Below are positions 14,890 through 23,456 of a stretch of DNA of 49,299 nt, piece by piece (within the stretch, counting starts at the first letter, position 1; every line of letters begins with the position of its first letter). The position numbers and the translations under genes are program-made. The DNA is from Chloroflexota bacterium (GTDB lineage: Bacteria > Chloroflexota > Ktedonobacteria > Ktedonobacterales > Ktedonobacteraceae), in contig VBHI01000218.1 of NCBI GenBank assembly GCA_005881495.1, positions 1 through 49,299 of the forward strand, written 5' to 3'. The notes under the pieces are model-generated. The model searched no databases. It saw only the letters and a list, made by a program, of their open reading frames with translations, and was not told the DNA's origin.

Positions 14890-16062
14890 ATGCTGATCTT
14901 CGAGTACAAGCTAGATGGCTCCAAAGCGCAATATGCAGCTATCGATGAGGCTGTGCGTATTGTGCAGTTCATTCGAAACAAGTGCTTGCGCTTGTGGATG
15001 GACGAGCGCGGTGTCTCTAAGAATGATTTGCAGTGCTATTGTGCTCGGCTTGCCAAAGAGTACTCGTTCGTTGGTTCTCTCAATTCCCAGGCACGTCAAG
15101 CCAGTGCTGATCGCGCATGGTTTGCTATCTCGCGTTTCTATGACAATTGCAAGAGCCACAAGCCTGGGAAGAAAGGCTATCCCAAATTTCAGCATCATAA
15201 CCGCTCAGTCGAGTACAAGCAAACGGGATGGAAGTTAGAGCCTGATGGGAAGCATATCACCCTCACCGATGGCTGTGGGATTGGTCGGCTGCGCCTGGTT
15301 GGGAATGCTAAGCAGAAGATCGAAGCCTTTCCTGTCAAGCAGATCAAACGTGTGAGGATTGTTCACCGGGCTGATGGCTACTATGTCCAGTTCGGAGTCA
15401 AAGCTGAGCGTGTCATCGTACATATTCCAACGGGAAAACAGGTCGGCATTGATGTCGGGCTGAAAGCATTCTATACCGACTCTGAGGGCAATACCGTAGA
15501 GAACCCACGCCACTACCGTAAAGTGGAAAAACGCTTAAAGCGGTTGCATCGACAGTTCTCCCGCAAGCACAAGAAGAGTAGCAACCGCAAGAAAGCCAGA
15601 AAACAGTTAGCTCAAGCGTATCTGAAAGTGCAACGGCAGCGTGAAGACTTTGCCAGGAAAATGGCAAGCACGCTTGTCTCATCTCACGATTTGATTGCCT
15701 ATGAACACTTGCAGATACGTAACATGGTCAAGAACCACCATCTTGCGAAGTCAATTCATGATGCTGGTTGGGGAACGTTTATCCAGTGGATAAACTACTA
15801 CGGCTCACTGCACGGAGTTGCTATCGTGGCTGTTCCACCTCAGTATACAAGCCAGCTGTGTAGTGCCTGTGGCACGATGGTCAAGAAGTCTTTGAGTGTG
15901 CGTACACACGTCTGTCATGGCTGTGGTGTCGTGCTAGACCGTGACCACAATGCCGCGCTCAACATCTTGCAATCAGCACTAGACCGTACCCTGGGGCACA
16001 GGGAAACGGGCAAGTTTGTCTTGCAAAACGCCTGGGGACAGGTGGCCTCCTGTGGCGACTGA
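14890..16062 (+). CDS. tnpB: TnpB, RNA-guided nuclease of an IS605/IS1341-type element
   Basis: A 390-residue, apparently intact TnpB. The RuvC-like triad is visible: Asp in GIDVGLKAFY (about 186), Glu in LIAYEHLQI (about 272), Asp in VLDRDHNAALNI (about 352). Between the last two is a four-Cys zinc finger, CSACG and CHGCG (about 323-343). The N-terminal part holds the usual FIRNKCLRLW helix, and GKKGYPKFQ lies upstream of the WED region. The family cuts DNA guided by an RNA from the element's 3' end and helps retain the element. Full length and intact catalytic residues suggest activity. The nearby AAGAGG lies very close to the ATG. Confidence 0.92.
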   Translation: MLIFEYKLDGSKAQYAAIDEAVRIVQFIRNKCLRLWMDERGVSKNDLQCYCARLAKEYSFVGSLNSQARQASADRAWFAISRFYDNCKSHKPGKKGYPKFQHHNRSVEYKQTGWKLEPDGKHITLTDGCGIGRLRLVGNAKQKIEAFPVKQIKRVRIVHRADGYYVQFGVKAERVIVHIPTGKQVGIDVGLKAFYTDSEGNTVENPRHYRKVEKRLKRLHRQFSRKHKKSSNRKKARKQLAQAYLKVQRQREDFARKMASTLVSSHDLIAYEHLQIRNMVKNHHLAKSIHDAGWGTFIQWINYYGSLHGVAIVAVPPQYTSQLCSACGTMVKKSLSVRTHVCHGCGVVLDRDHNAALNILQSALDRTLGHRETGKFVLQNAWGQVASCGD

Positions 16063-16129
16063 GCAATCATCGCCATTGCGCTGCCTGGTGGAACCAAGAA
16101 CCCCCGCGTATTTATACCGGGGAGTGTCA
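15950..16129 (+). ncRNA. Candidate omega-RNA (reRNA) scaffold at the 3' end of tnpB
   Basis: In the family the guide RNA scaffold overlaps the tnpB 3' end and runs to the element's right end, with the guide just outside. Here the right-end hairpin (CCCC...GGGG, 16102-16122) and AGTGTCA fit that end, placing the guide from about 16130 on. The 5' limit is a guess and the RNA itself is not proven by sequence alone. Confidence 0.4.
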
Positions 16130-16246
16130 GGACTAGAAACAGCAATCAAATGCACATCACTAGAGTAGTGAAGACAATTTCTCTTCAACCGTTAGGGTCG
16201 GCGGGGTCGATTCTATGCTGGGAGAGTATACCAAAGGAGAACAACT

Positions 16247-16618
16247 ATGTTAAGAAGGCGAGTCATAGGCCGGAGGATAGTGAGAACCGCCGCAGTAGGC
16301 GGCGTCGCCTATGCAGCAGGCCATCACATGGCCACCAAATCGGCGGCGCAACAGCAGCAAGAGGCCGAGCAGAACGCACAGATAGCCGACCTGCAGCAGC
16401 AGCAAGATATGCAGCAGCAAGCAGCGCAGCCAGTGTACCAGCAACCGGCTCCACCTCCACCGGTGTATCAACAGCCAGCCCCTCCACCACCAGCGCCCTC
16501 TACTGGCATGACTGATGACAGCATTGCGCAGTTAAAGCAGCTTGGGGAGTTGCATGAGTCGGGGGTTCTAACCGATGCCGAGTTTGTTGCCGCGAAGCAG
16601 AAGATCCTGGGTAACTAA
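16247..16618 (+). CDS. SHOCT-domain protein with Gln/Pro-rich linker
   Basis: A 123-residue protein. Basic N-terminus MLRRRVIGRRIVRTAAVGG, a short hydrophobic stretch, a Gln-rich helix (about 35-62), two YQQPAPPPP repeats (about 64-85), and a C-terminal SHOCT domain (IAQLKQLGELHESGVLTDAE then FVAAKQKIL). SHOCT is a small C-terminal interaction module. AAAGGAG lies before the ATG with 8 bases spacing. The gene follows the tnpB element and is ended by a strong hairpin at 16638. Function is unknown; a membrane-linked assembly role is a guess. Confidence 0.8.
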   Translation: MLRRRVIGRRIVRTAAVGGVAYAAGHHMATKSAAQQQQEAEQNAQIADLQQQQDMQQQAAQPVYQQPAPPPPVYQQPAPPPPAPSTGMTDDSIAQLKQLGELHESGVLTDAEFVAAKQKILGN

Positions 16619-16637
16619 AAATCAGTCAGGATGGCTC

Positions 16638-16673
16638 GACAGCTGTTCCGCGAAGGAACGGCTGTCTTGCTTT
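16638..16673 (+). terminator. Intrinsic terminator after the SHOCT gene
   Basis: GACAGCTGTTCC and GGAACGGCTGTC form a 12-bp stem with one G-U pair and a 5-base loop, followed by TTGCTTT. It lies 20 bases after the stop codon at 16618. Confidence 0.65.
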
Positions 16674-17123
16674 GCGAAGTCGTAAGAGAAGGTGCCTTTG
16701 AGTGAGAATGAGGGCGTTTCATTACTCCGACTCCTCCCAAAGATGAGCTAAAGGGCAGGCACCATCGACTGACTCCTTTGACGAGGAACCAGCACGAGAT
16801 TAAGATCTGAAAAAGTGAGCCACCTCGACTCAAACTTGCCTGATACACCTGAAACACCTGAAACACCTGATACACCTGATACACTTGACATTCTGTGAGA
16901 GCGTTTCGTAACTCAGATTAACAGAACAGTTCTGAGCTTAAACAGGAACAGAGTATACTTTTCTAGCTCATCTGAAACAGAGTTAGGAGAGAAATCAGCC
17001 GAATCGCTGAAGAAACACTTGCTATAGTAATGAAAAAGGGTTAAGATAAGCCGAACAGGTGAAGGCACTCTCAACCGGGGAGCGCCTATCGTTATTATCC
17101 ATCAGAAAGATAGAGGTGCTAGC
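16674..17123 (+). other. Intergenic region upstream of the AI-2E-family permease gene
   Basis: 450 AT-rich bases with no supported gene. It contains the five-unit 9-bp tandem repeat at 16841-16885 and presumably the permease promoter nearer 17030-17110, where no clear consensus was seen. Confidence 0.4.
16841..16885. repeat. Five tandem 9-bp repeats (TGATACACC type)
   Basis: Five consecutive units: TGATACACC, TGAAACACC twice, TGATACACC, TGATACACT. They vary only at one or two positions. They lie in non-coding DNA. Read on the minus strand they would encode Tyr/Phe-Gln-Val repeats, but that frame has no ribosome binding site or wider support. Confidence 0.75.
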
Positions 17124-18296
17124 ATGTCTTCATTTGAACGGCTCAACGCAGCGGTAGGCGGAGCATTCTCCGCGTCTACGTCGGTCTGGGTGAGGCGCTT
17201 CCTGATCGTGCTGACGGTCCTGGCCGCTATGGCCATTGTAGGGATCGTCTTCTGGTTTTTCGGCCTTATTGTGCACCCAATCATTTTACTCTTCCTGGGC
17301 ACGACGCTGGCCTACCTGCTCTACCCGTTCGCCCAGTTCCTGCACCGCTACATGCCCAGCTGGCTGGCCATCCTGCTGGCCTATGTGATCGTCTTTGCCC
17401 TGATTGGTTTCGTGCTCTTTTATGTGTCGCTCACCGTTCTTAACCAGCTCACAACACTGGCCCATAACATCCAGACATTCTTCCAAAACTATCAAGCAGG
17501 CAAATATCCGCAACTGACCTCGACCCTGGACAGCATCGGCATCACGCCATCGGTCGTGCAGGCCTCGCAACAGCAGTTGGTCAAGAATGTAGAGGGCGTC
17601 ATCAGTCAGTTCTTGCCGCTGGTGGGAAGCGCCTTCGTGTTCTTCATCGATGTGACGGTGGTCCTCATGATCAGTGCCTACCTGATAGTGGATGGGCCGC
17701 GGGTGATCAAGTGGCTCGAGAACCGGACGCCGCTGAAGCGCCGGGGGCAGGTCAACTTTTTCCTGGTGACGGTGGATCAAAAGGCGGGGGGCTATATCCG
17801 GGGGCAGGTCTTTATGGCGACGATCATGTCGATCATGGTGACGGCGGGAGCTATTGTGATCGGGGTGCCCTTCGCGGCGCTGATCGGGGTGATCGTGTTT
17901 TTCTTTGAATTCATCCCGCAGATCGGGGCGTACATCTCGGGGACGATCGGGGTGCTCTTCGCGCTGACGGCGGGGTGGGAGACGGCGCTGATCTATGCCA
18001 TTTTTGTGAGTTTTTTGCAGGGAATAGTCGATGGACAGATTCTTGCGCCGCGCATTTTGGGGCATTCGGTGGGGATCCATCCGGTGATCTCGGTCTTTTT
18101 CATGTTTGTGTTCGGCACGCTCTTTGGGCTGTGGGGTGCGTTTCTTGCGGCACCGATCGTGGGGATCATCCAGGTGTTTGTAGTGGCATCGTGGAAGGCG
18201 TGGCAAGAGAGGAATCCCGAGCAGTTTCCTGAAGTGGAGGAGCAGAAGGAGTTGAAAGATGTTTCCACTGCTGGGCAGGGTGGGGTGGAAACCTGA
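17124..18296 (+). CDS. AI-2E-family (PerM-like) membrane transporter
   Basis: A 390-residue membrane protein with the family's paired helices: VRRFLIVLTVLAAMAIVGIV and IVHPIILLFLGTTLAYLLYP at the start, a soluble segment around 105-175, then five more helices after VDQKAGGYIRGQ, with the typical FFEFIPQIGAYISGTIG and ILAPRILGHSVGIHPVISVF motifs. The family exports or exchanges small solutes; only some members handle autoinducer-2, so the substrate is unknown. AGAGGTG precedes the ATG by 6 bases. The 3' third is unusually G-rich and the cytoplasmic tail is acidic. Cardiolipin synthase follows 68 bases later on the same strand. Confidence 0.88.
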   Translation: MSSFERLNAAVGGAFSASTSVWVRRFLIVLTVLAAMAIVGIVFWFFGLIVHPIILLFLGTTLAYLLYPFAQFLHRYMPSWLAILLAYVIVFALIGFVLFYVSLTVLNQLTTLAHNIQTFFQNYQAGKYPQLTSTLDSIGITPSVVQASQQQLVKNVEGVISQFLPLVGSAFVFFIDVTVVLMISAYLIVDGPRVIKWLENRTPLKRRGQVNFFLVTVDQKAGGYIRGQVFMATIMSIMVTAGAIVIGVPFAALIGVIVFFFEFIPQIGAYISGTIGVLFALTAGWETALIYAIFVSFLQGIVDGQILAPRILGHSVGIHPVISVFFMFVFGTLFGLWGAFLAAPIVGIIQVFVVASWKAWQERNPEQFPEVEEQKELKDVSTAGQGGVET

Positions 18297-18364
18297 AGCG
18301 GGGTTCATTATTACCCGGTCGTAGGTGCGTAAAACTGGACTGCAGCGAATATGGAGGTATCTCT

Positions 18365-19831
18365 ATGACCATAAATTGGGCGACAATCACCGCTCTTATC
18401 GGCCTGGTAGGCTGGATTATCCCGTTTGTGATGCTCTTCATCGTCCCGACGAACCGCAAACCATCATCGGCCACCGCCTGGCTGCTCCTGGTCTTCCTGT
18501 TGCCCTATCTGGGACTGGTTCTCTTCCTCGTGTTGGGGAGCCCCAAGCTGTCCAGGCGCCGCCGCGCGGAGCAACACACCATGGATAAGCTGCTTCACCA
18601 GGTTGTGGAGGAGTTCCAGCAGCAGCCGGAGCTGGTAGCGCTGCTCGACCCTCCTATCCCGCCGCGTGACGCTCCGTACGTCCAACTCAACAGGAATCTC
18701 GGCGGCATGCCCGCCCTTGCGGGAAACTCCGTCGAGTTGCTCCCCAACTACAATGCCGTCTTTGAGCGTATCGCCCAGGACATCGACAATGCTCAGAAGT
18801 ATGTCCACGTCGAGTACTTTGCGCTGAGCCGTGACGAGGAGACCGAGGGCGTCTTTGCCGCGATGGAGCGAGCTGTCAGCCGTGGAGTCAAGGTGCGTGT
18901 CCAGATGGATCACCTCGGCTCGCGGAAATACCCCAATTTCGAGGACATGCGTGCGAAGCTCACGGCAGCGGGTATCGAGCAACACTTATTGCTCCCGTTG
19001 CATTTCTTCGGTGCCAACTACACGCGCATCGATCTGCGCAACCACCGCAAGATTGTGGTGATCGATGGCCAGATTGGTTACACCGGCTCGCAAAACCTGA
19101 TCAAGCGGAACTACTTCCGCAAGGATGCCATCTACTACGATGAGTTAGTGGCGCGAGTCTGCGGTCCGGTGGTCGGCGAACTCGAGGCAGCCTTCATCAC
19201 CGACTGGTACTCGGAGACCAGGGTCCTGCTCGACCGCAATACAGCGCCGGAGGTGACCTTCGAACCACGCGCGTGTGGGGAGATGCTCTGCCAGGTGCTG
19301 CCTAGCGGCTCGGGCTTCGAGAACGAGAACAATCTGAAGTTGTTCACCTCGCTGATCCACGCAGCCCGGCACACACTCGTGATTACGAATCCCTACTTCG
19401 TGCCCGATGACGCGCTGATGACCGCCATTACCAGTGCAGCACAGCGCGGGGTGGATGTGACGCTCTTCAATTCAGAGGCTTCCGATCAGTTCCTGGTGAG
19501 CCACGCGGAGCGCTCGTACTACGAAGACCTGCTGAGGGCAGGAGTGAAGATCTACCAGTACAAAGCGCCGATCCTGCTGCACTCCAAGCATATCACTATC
19601 GATGATGACATCGCGGTAATTGGGTCGAGTAACCTGGACATCCGCTCGTTCCAGCTGAACCTGGAGGTGACGCTGATCTGTTACGACGCGAAAGTGGTCG
19701 CAGACCTGCGGCAGGTCGAGGCAGTCAATTTGAGCAAATCGAAGCCAGTGAACCTGGAGGAATGGGAGACCCGTTCGGTCAGGGAGAAGCTGTATGAGAA
19801 CATATCCCGCCTGACGGCCGCACTGCAGTGA
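18365..19831 (+). CDS. cls: Cardiolipin synthase
   Basis: A 488-residue protein with two N-terminal membrane helices (about 7-28 and 37-58), a PLDc_N-type start, and two phospholipase D domains. HKD motif 1 is NHRKIVVIDGQIGYTGSQNL (about 220-240); motif 2 is LHSKHITIDDDIAVIGSSNL (about 402-421). Length and both motifs match bacterial Cls, which joins two phosphatidylglycerol molecules into cardiolipin at the membrane. GGAGG lies 7 bases before the ATG. It follows the permease gene and may be co-transcribed with it. Confidence 0.92.
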   Translation: MTINWATITALIGLVGWIIPFVMLFIVPTNRKPSSATAWLLLVFLLPYLGLVLFLVLGSPKLSRRRRAEQHTMDKLLHQVVEEFQQQPELVALLDPPIPPRDAPYVQLNRNLGGMPALAGNSVELLPNYNAVFERIAQDIDNAQKYVHVEYFALSRDEETEGVFAAMERAVSRGVKVRVQMDHLGSRKYPNFEDMRAKLTAAGIEQHLLLPLHFFGANYTRIDLRNHRKIVVIDGQIGYTGSQNLIKRNYFRKDAIYYDELVARVCGPVVGELEAAFITDWYSETRVLLDRNTAPEVTFEPRACGEMLCQVLPSGSGFENENNLKLFTSLIHAARHTLVITNPYFVPDDALMTAITSAAQRGVDVTLFNSEASDQFLVSHAERSYYEDLLRAGVKIYQYKAPILLHSKHITIDDDIAVIGSSNLDIRSFQLNLEVTLICYDAKVVADLRQVEAVNLSKSKPVNLEEWETRSVREKLYENISRLTAALQ

Positions 19832-19965
19832 CGCTTATACTCTCGTCCTTTTCAAATAGCCAACTTGGGCAAAATCGCCCCTTTGCATTGACACACGCTT
19901 GTTGCTGCCTCTATACTGAGCATAATACAGCAGCATTTGGGACAAAGCAAGGAGAAGGTACTCCC

Positions 19966-20844
19966 ATGTCATTTACCGCGGATGAATTACAGGCCTTCAA
20001 TGATATATTGGATAAGAAACTCGCTGCGCACCGACGAGAGATGGAACATGTTTTTGATCAACGCATACAAACGCTGCGCCGTGAATTGGAGCGCCGCCTG
20101 AATACTCTGCAACAGGAAATGCTTCAAACTTTGACCCAGAAGCAGGCTGAACAGCAGAGAAGCTTACAAATTGAATTGGGCAATAAACTCAATACACAAC
20201 AACTGAACATCACCCAGGCAGTTGACCGCGAGTTACAGCAGCGGCAGCAACAACAGCAGCCCCAAATTGAAAGCCTGGTAGACCGCGCACGCTCGGCCCA
20301 ACTTCTGGCTATTGAAGAATTGCTCAATCAGCGGCTTTCAGCGCCTGCTTTAGATGAATCAGCGGTGCAAATTGGTGGGCATCCACCGCATTTTGAGGCG
20401 ATTGAAGTGCAGACCGAGCTACCCTGGGAGGATCTGATAGATATCTTCGGCAAGGTGTTGGACGAGCGTTTTGTCAAACTCAATGAAATCGCTCAGGCTA
20501 CTATGCGAAATTGGGAACAACATCTCTCCGCGCATCTGCGGGCTATCCAAACGCAGGTGCAAGAAGAAGCTTTACACGCCAGGCAAGGGCAGACCCTTAG
20601 CGGGAACTTGACCAGTATGCAAGATGTATTTCAAAGCATTGAGCAACTTGAACGTCTCATTGAGTCTATGCAGGTAGCCATGACCTCTAATAACGCTCTT
20701 CTTTCCAATCGTCTGTATCATCACCAGCAGTTGCCTCTTGAGAGGGCGCATCCAGGTAACCGCCCAACTCCCCCTTCCGCGCATCCCAACGGCACAAATA
20801 CCAACAGTCCGCTTTCGCTGCCAGAAGAACGCCCGGCGACATGA
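19966..20844 (+). CDS. Coiled-coil protein of unknown function
   Basis: A 292-residue soluble protein, mostly long charged and Gln-rich helix: residues about 20-105 form a coiled coil (REMEHVFDQRIQTLRRELER and similar), a short break, then further helices (about 150-250) and a Pro/Asn-rich tail. It has no catalytic motif or membrane segment. ATG 19966 is preferred because CAAGGAGAAGG precedes it; an in-frame start at 19828 overlaps cls and has no site. Its own promoter probably lies in the 134 bases after cls. Structural or scaffold role is only a guess. Confidence 0.7.
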   Translation: MSFTADELQAFNDILDKKLAAHRREMEHVFDQRIQTLRRELERRLNTLQQEMLQTLTQKQAEQQRSLQIELGNKLNTQQLNITQAVDRELQQRQQQQQPQIESLVDRARSAQLLAIEELLNQRLSAPALDESAVQIGGHPPHFEAIEVQTELPWEDLIDIFGKVLDERFVKLNEIAQATMRNWEQHLSAHLRAIQTQVQEEALHARQGQTLSGNLTSMQDVFQSIEQLERLIESMQVAMTSNNALLSNRLYHHQQLPLERAHPGNRPTPPSAHPNGTNTNSPLSLPEERPAT

Positions 20845-20963
20845 GCTATCTCACACACAAGTTAGGCTCCATACGTTATAATATCTACAGTGAGCTACCG
20901 TGCATTTATCCTGGCAGTTCATCAGAACTCATCCATCTCAAATTTTGATCAAGGAGCGCGTAA

Positions 20964-21482
20964 ATGCCATCTGAAGAACGTTTACCTGAAGCGGCATATG
21001 TTCCCCCTTTATTCGATCTTGGCCTGGAAGTCGTTGACAAAGACGGAAAAAGGCTCGGCAAGATAGAGGCTCGTTTCAGTCGCTACATCCTCGTCGAGCG
21101 TGGCGGCCTTTTTGTGAAAGCATACTATGTCCCTCATAATGCAATCAGCAGCTTTGACGGGAAGGTGTTACATCTCTCATATAGTGAAGAGGATTTACGC
21201 ATAAAGGGATTTAATCAAGTTCCCGATGACTTGTATATCGAGACGCCCGAACCTGGTGTCACCGATCTCAGCGGCGTAGCACAATTTGCACGCGGCCCTC
21301 TCTCGCCGGCAGAGACAGGACATTATAACTACGGCAAGCATTATCCGGGTATCAACACTGATGCCAGTGGCTCATACCACCGTGAAGAGGTGGTTCCTCA
21401 TCCACAAAAATATGTCGGAGAGAGCTCGACAATGAACTCCACTGATTTATCAATTGAGCCGCGGGATACCGGTTCAATTTAG
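20964..21482 (+). CDS. PRC-barrel/DUF2171-like protein
   Basis: A 172-residue protein. Residues about 15-80 (GLEVVDKDGKRLGKIEARFS, then FVKAYYVPHNAISSFDGK) have the strand pattern of a PRC-barrel-type domain, with G-x-V-x-D-x-x-G-x-x-LG-x-I as the guide. The tail is long, Pro/Gly/Tyr-rich and likely flexible. Such proteins are often stress-linked in Chloroflexota and actinobacteria, but the role is unknown. AAGGAG precedes the ATG by 8 bases. A perfect inverted repeat follows at 21545. Confidence 0.65.
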   Translation: MPSEERLPEAAYVPPLFDLGLEVVDKDGKRLGKIEARFSRYILVERGGLFVKAYYVPHNAISSFDGKVLHLSYSEEDLRIKGFNQVPDDLYIETPEPGVTDLSGVAQFARGPLSPAETGHYNYGKHYPGINTDASGSYHREEVVPHPQKYVGESSTMNSTDLSIEPRDTGSI

Positions 21483-21544
21483 CAATACCAGCACCTACAA
21501 GAGAAACTGCCACTTTCTGAATGTTGTCGCCAACAGGAGTCCTC

Positions 21545-21590
21545 ATTTCTGAGGAACGAAGAAATGGCGTGACCCTCGTTCCTCAGAAAT
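21545..21590. terminator. Perfect 15-bp inverted repeat between convergent genes
   Basis: ATTTCTGAGGAACGA and TCGTTCCTCAGAAAT are perfect complements around a 16-base loop. It lies between a plus gene ending at 21482 and a minus gene ending at 21727, the place for a bidirectional terminator. There is no strong T-run on either side, so a small mobile remnant is an alternative. Confidence 0.45.
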
Positions 21591-21726
21591 TCTCTGCTAC
21601 CTCGACATGAGAAACAGAGGAGATGGACAGCCCCCTTCTGTCTAGCAAACAGCCGTTTTACCATCTACTTCCTGGCATCCTCAGCTTAGCGTGCAGTTTT
21701 CACCTTTTGATCCGCTGACCCCTTAT

Positions 21727-22578
21727 TTACTGGTAATCGTAGAAGCCCTTCCCACTCTTCTTGCCAAACATCCCTGAGATCACCATCCGGCGCAGCAATG
21801 GCGGAGGCGCATACAACGGATCCTTGTACTCTTCATAGATAGCCTCGGCCGCCCAAAGCGTGGTGTCCAGTCCGACGTAATCCAGCAGCGTAAACGGCCC
21901 CATTGGATATCCACAACCGAGCTTCATAGCTGTATCGATATCGTCCCGCGTTGCCATGCCATTCTCAAGCATGCGGATGGCTGCCAGCAAATAAGGTATC
22001 AGCAAGAAATTGACAATGAAGCCCGCCGTATCTTTCGCCAGCACCGGCGTCTTTCCTAGCGAGACAGCAAATTGACTGACCGTTTCAATGGTCTCTTCCG
22101 ACGTTGAAATGGTCTTTACAATTTCGACCAGCTTCATTACAGGAGCTGGATTAAAGAAATGGATCCCGCAGACCTTGTCAGGTCGTTTGGTAACTGCACC
22201 CATTTGCGTCACATTAAGGGAAGACGTGTTGGTCAAAAGAAGCGCCTCTGGCTTTACTATATGGTCCAGCGCCGGGAAGAGACGTAGTTTCTCCTCCATG
22301 TTCTCAATGACCGCTTCAATCACCAGGTCACAGTTGGCGAAATCGGCCATCTCCAACGTTCCATGTAAACGAGCGCGATACTCGTCGACCTGTCCCTGGC
22401 CAAGCTTTCCCTTGCTTGCCAGGGTGTCCCAGGCGCCGTGGATGCGCTTTATGCCCTTGTCAAGCAGCTGCTGATTGACTTCAAGCACGACAGTCTCGTA
22501 ACCAGATTGTGCACAGGTCTGTGCGATGCCTCCGCCCATCAATCCACAACCGACGACACCAATTTTTCTTATAGCCAT
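21727..22578 (-). CDS. hbd: 3-hydroxybutyryl-CoA / 3-hydroxyacyl-CoA dehydrogenase
   Basis: A 283-residue cytoplasmic enzyme of usual family length. GVVGCGLMGGGIAQTCAQSG is the NAD-binding Rossmann loop; GIHFFNPAPVMKLVEIV carries the catalytic His; VLAKDTAGFIVNFLLIPYLL and GYPMGPFTLLDYVGLDT are conserved C-terminal domain signatures. It interconverts 3-hydroxyacyl-CoA and 3-oxoacyl-CoA with NAD(P). The start is 5 bases from the end of the upstream hydrolase gene, so the two are translated from one message; AAGGAG lies 11 bases before the ATG. Confidence 0.92.
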   Translation of the reverse strand: MAIRKIGVVGCGLMGGGIAQTCAQSGYETVVLEVNQQLLDKGIKRIHGAWDTLASKGKLGQGQVDEYRARLHGTLEMADFANCDLVIEAVIENMEEKLRLFPALDHIVKPEALLLTNTSSLNVTQMGAVTKRPDKVCGIHFFNPAPVMKLVEIVKTISTSEETIETVSQFAVSLGKTPVLAKDTAGFIVNFLLIPYLLAAIRMLENGMATRDDIDTAMKLGCGYPMGPFTLLDYVGLDTTLWAAEAIYEEYKDPLYAPPPLLRRMVISGMFGKKSGKGFYDYQ

Positions 22579-22583
22579 TGACT

Positions 22584-23456
22584 CTAGTTCTCCTTATCTA
22601 CAAAATCTCGAATCTCCTTCACTGGACCACCCTCCACACCAAAAATAATGGTGAAGTGATTCAGCGTAGGAAAATTGATGTAACGACAGTTTTTGATCTC
22701 ACGCTGAGTCGCTGCTGCCGCTTCGACTGACAACAGTTGGTCATTTTCAGAAAACAAACCCTGGCCAGCTCGTAGCAGTAGAGTGGGTACCTGCACTTTA
22801 GCCCATTGTTCTTCTGGCCTGGCTTCGTTATATCGCAGACCTTCCTCGAGGACCCCTTCCCGATAGCACTTAGAAGCAACAGAGCCGTCGCTATTGCGGC
22901 GAACATCGTGCTCAAAATACAATTGGACATACTCGTTCCAGTAAGGACCGAGAAACGGTGCTACTTTCAGACGCTGGGTGTATTCTTCGAACGAGGGCAC
23001 GGATGACCCCAACCGGCTAATCGAGGTTGTGAGCCACGCAGGCTGCTCTTCAGGAGTGCTCCATGGCAGCGGCGCACCAGCGTCGATCAAAACGAGCTTG
23101 CTCAACTTTTCTGGATAATGTGCTGCAAAATAGAGCCCAATTAATGCACCCAGCGAGTGCCCAACCAGGACAGGACGTTCCAGGCCCAATATATCGATGA
23201 GCTTTGCCAGGTCGGCAGCGTGGATAGGAACGCTGTATCCCTTGGCAGGTTTGTCGCTGTCGCCGCGCCCACGTAAATCGTATACATAGAACTGGTGGTA
23301 GGTGGCCAGTTCATCTGCGAAGGCTTGAAAACAATAGGCATTGGCGGTAAGCCCATGAATACCGATAATCGGTGATCCTTGCTCTCCCCATTTGACATAA
23401 TGGAACGTAAGGTCGCCTGCAACGACGAACTCATCGCGAACTGGTTTTATCTGCAA
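22584..23456 (-). CDS. Alpha/beta-fold hydrolase
   Basis: A 290-residue hydrolase: oxyanion-side IIGIHGLTANAYCFQAFADE, DLRGRGDSDKP, nucleophile elbow VGHSLGALIG (Ser about 99), and a C-terminal LNHFTIIFG with the likely catalytic His. The start is an uncommon TTG at 23456: AGGAG sits about 7 bases before it and no ATG fits. It overlaps the end of the upstream HIT gene by 26 bases, which implies translational coupling. The substrate is unknown; esters or acyl compounds are likely given the acyl-CoA dehydrogenase downstream. Confidence 0.85.
   Translation of the reverse strand: MQIKPVRDEFVVAGDLTFHYVKWGEQGSPIIGIHGLTANAYCFQAFADELATYHQFYVYDLRGRGDSDKPAKGYSVPIHAADLAKLIDILGLERPVLVGHSLGALIGLYFAAHYPEKLSKLVLIDAGAPLPWSTPEEQPAWLTTSISRLGSSVPSFEEYTQRLKVAPFLGPYWNEYVQLYFEHDVRRNSDGSVASKCYREGVLEEGLRYNEARPEEQWAKVQVPTLLLRAGQGLFSENDQLLSVEAAAATQREIKNCRYINFPTLNHFTIIFGVEGGPVKEIRDFVDKEN

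Larger units (their letters stand above)
14858..16129 (+). mobile_element. IS605/IS1341-type element carrying tnpB only (left end approximate)
   Basis: tnpB with no tnpA partner in the window marks an IS1341-like, probably non-autonomous unit. The right end is suggested by the hairpin CCCCGCGTATTTATACCGGGG (16102-16122) followed by AGTGTCA, the usual end of such elements. The left end cannot be fixed by eye and could lie upstream of the CopG-type gene. Confidence 0.55.

Noticed and set aside
16615..16884. Minus-strand frame with YQVFQV repeats
   Set aside because: It is only the translation of the 9-bp tandem repeats followed by terminator sequence; no ribosome binding site.
16841..16885. 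Possible CRISPR-like array
   Set aside because: Units are 9 bases without spacers; this is a simple tandem repeat.
17286..18308. A 340-codon minus-strand frame opposite the AI-2E-family permease
   Set aside because: It is rich in His, Arg and Asp in the mirror pattern of a GC-rich membrane gene and has no ribosome binding site or motif; it is the shadow of the plus-strand gene.
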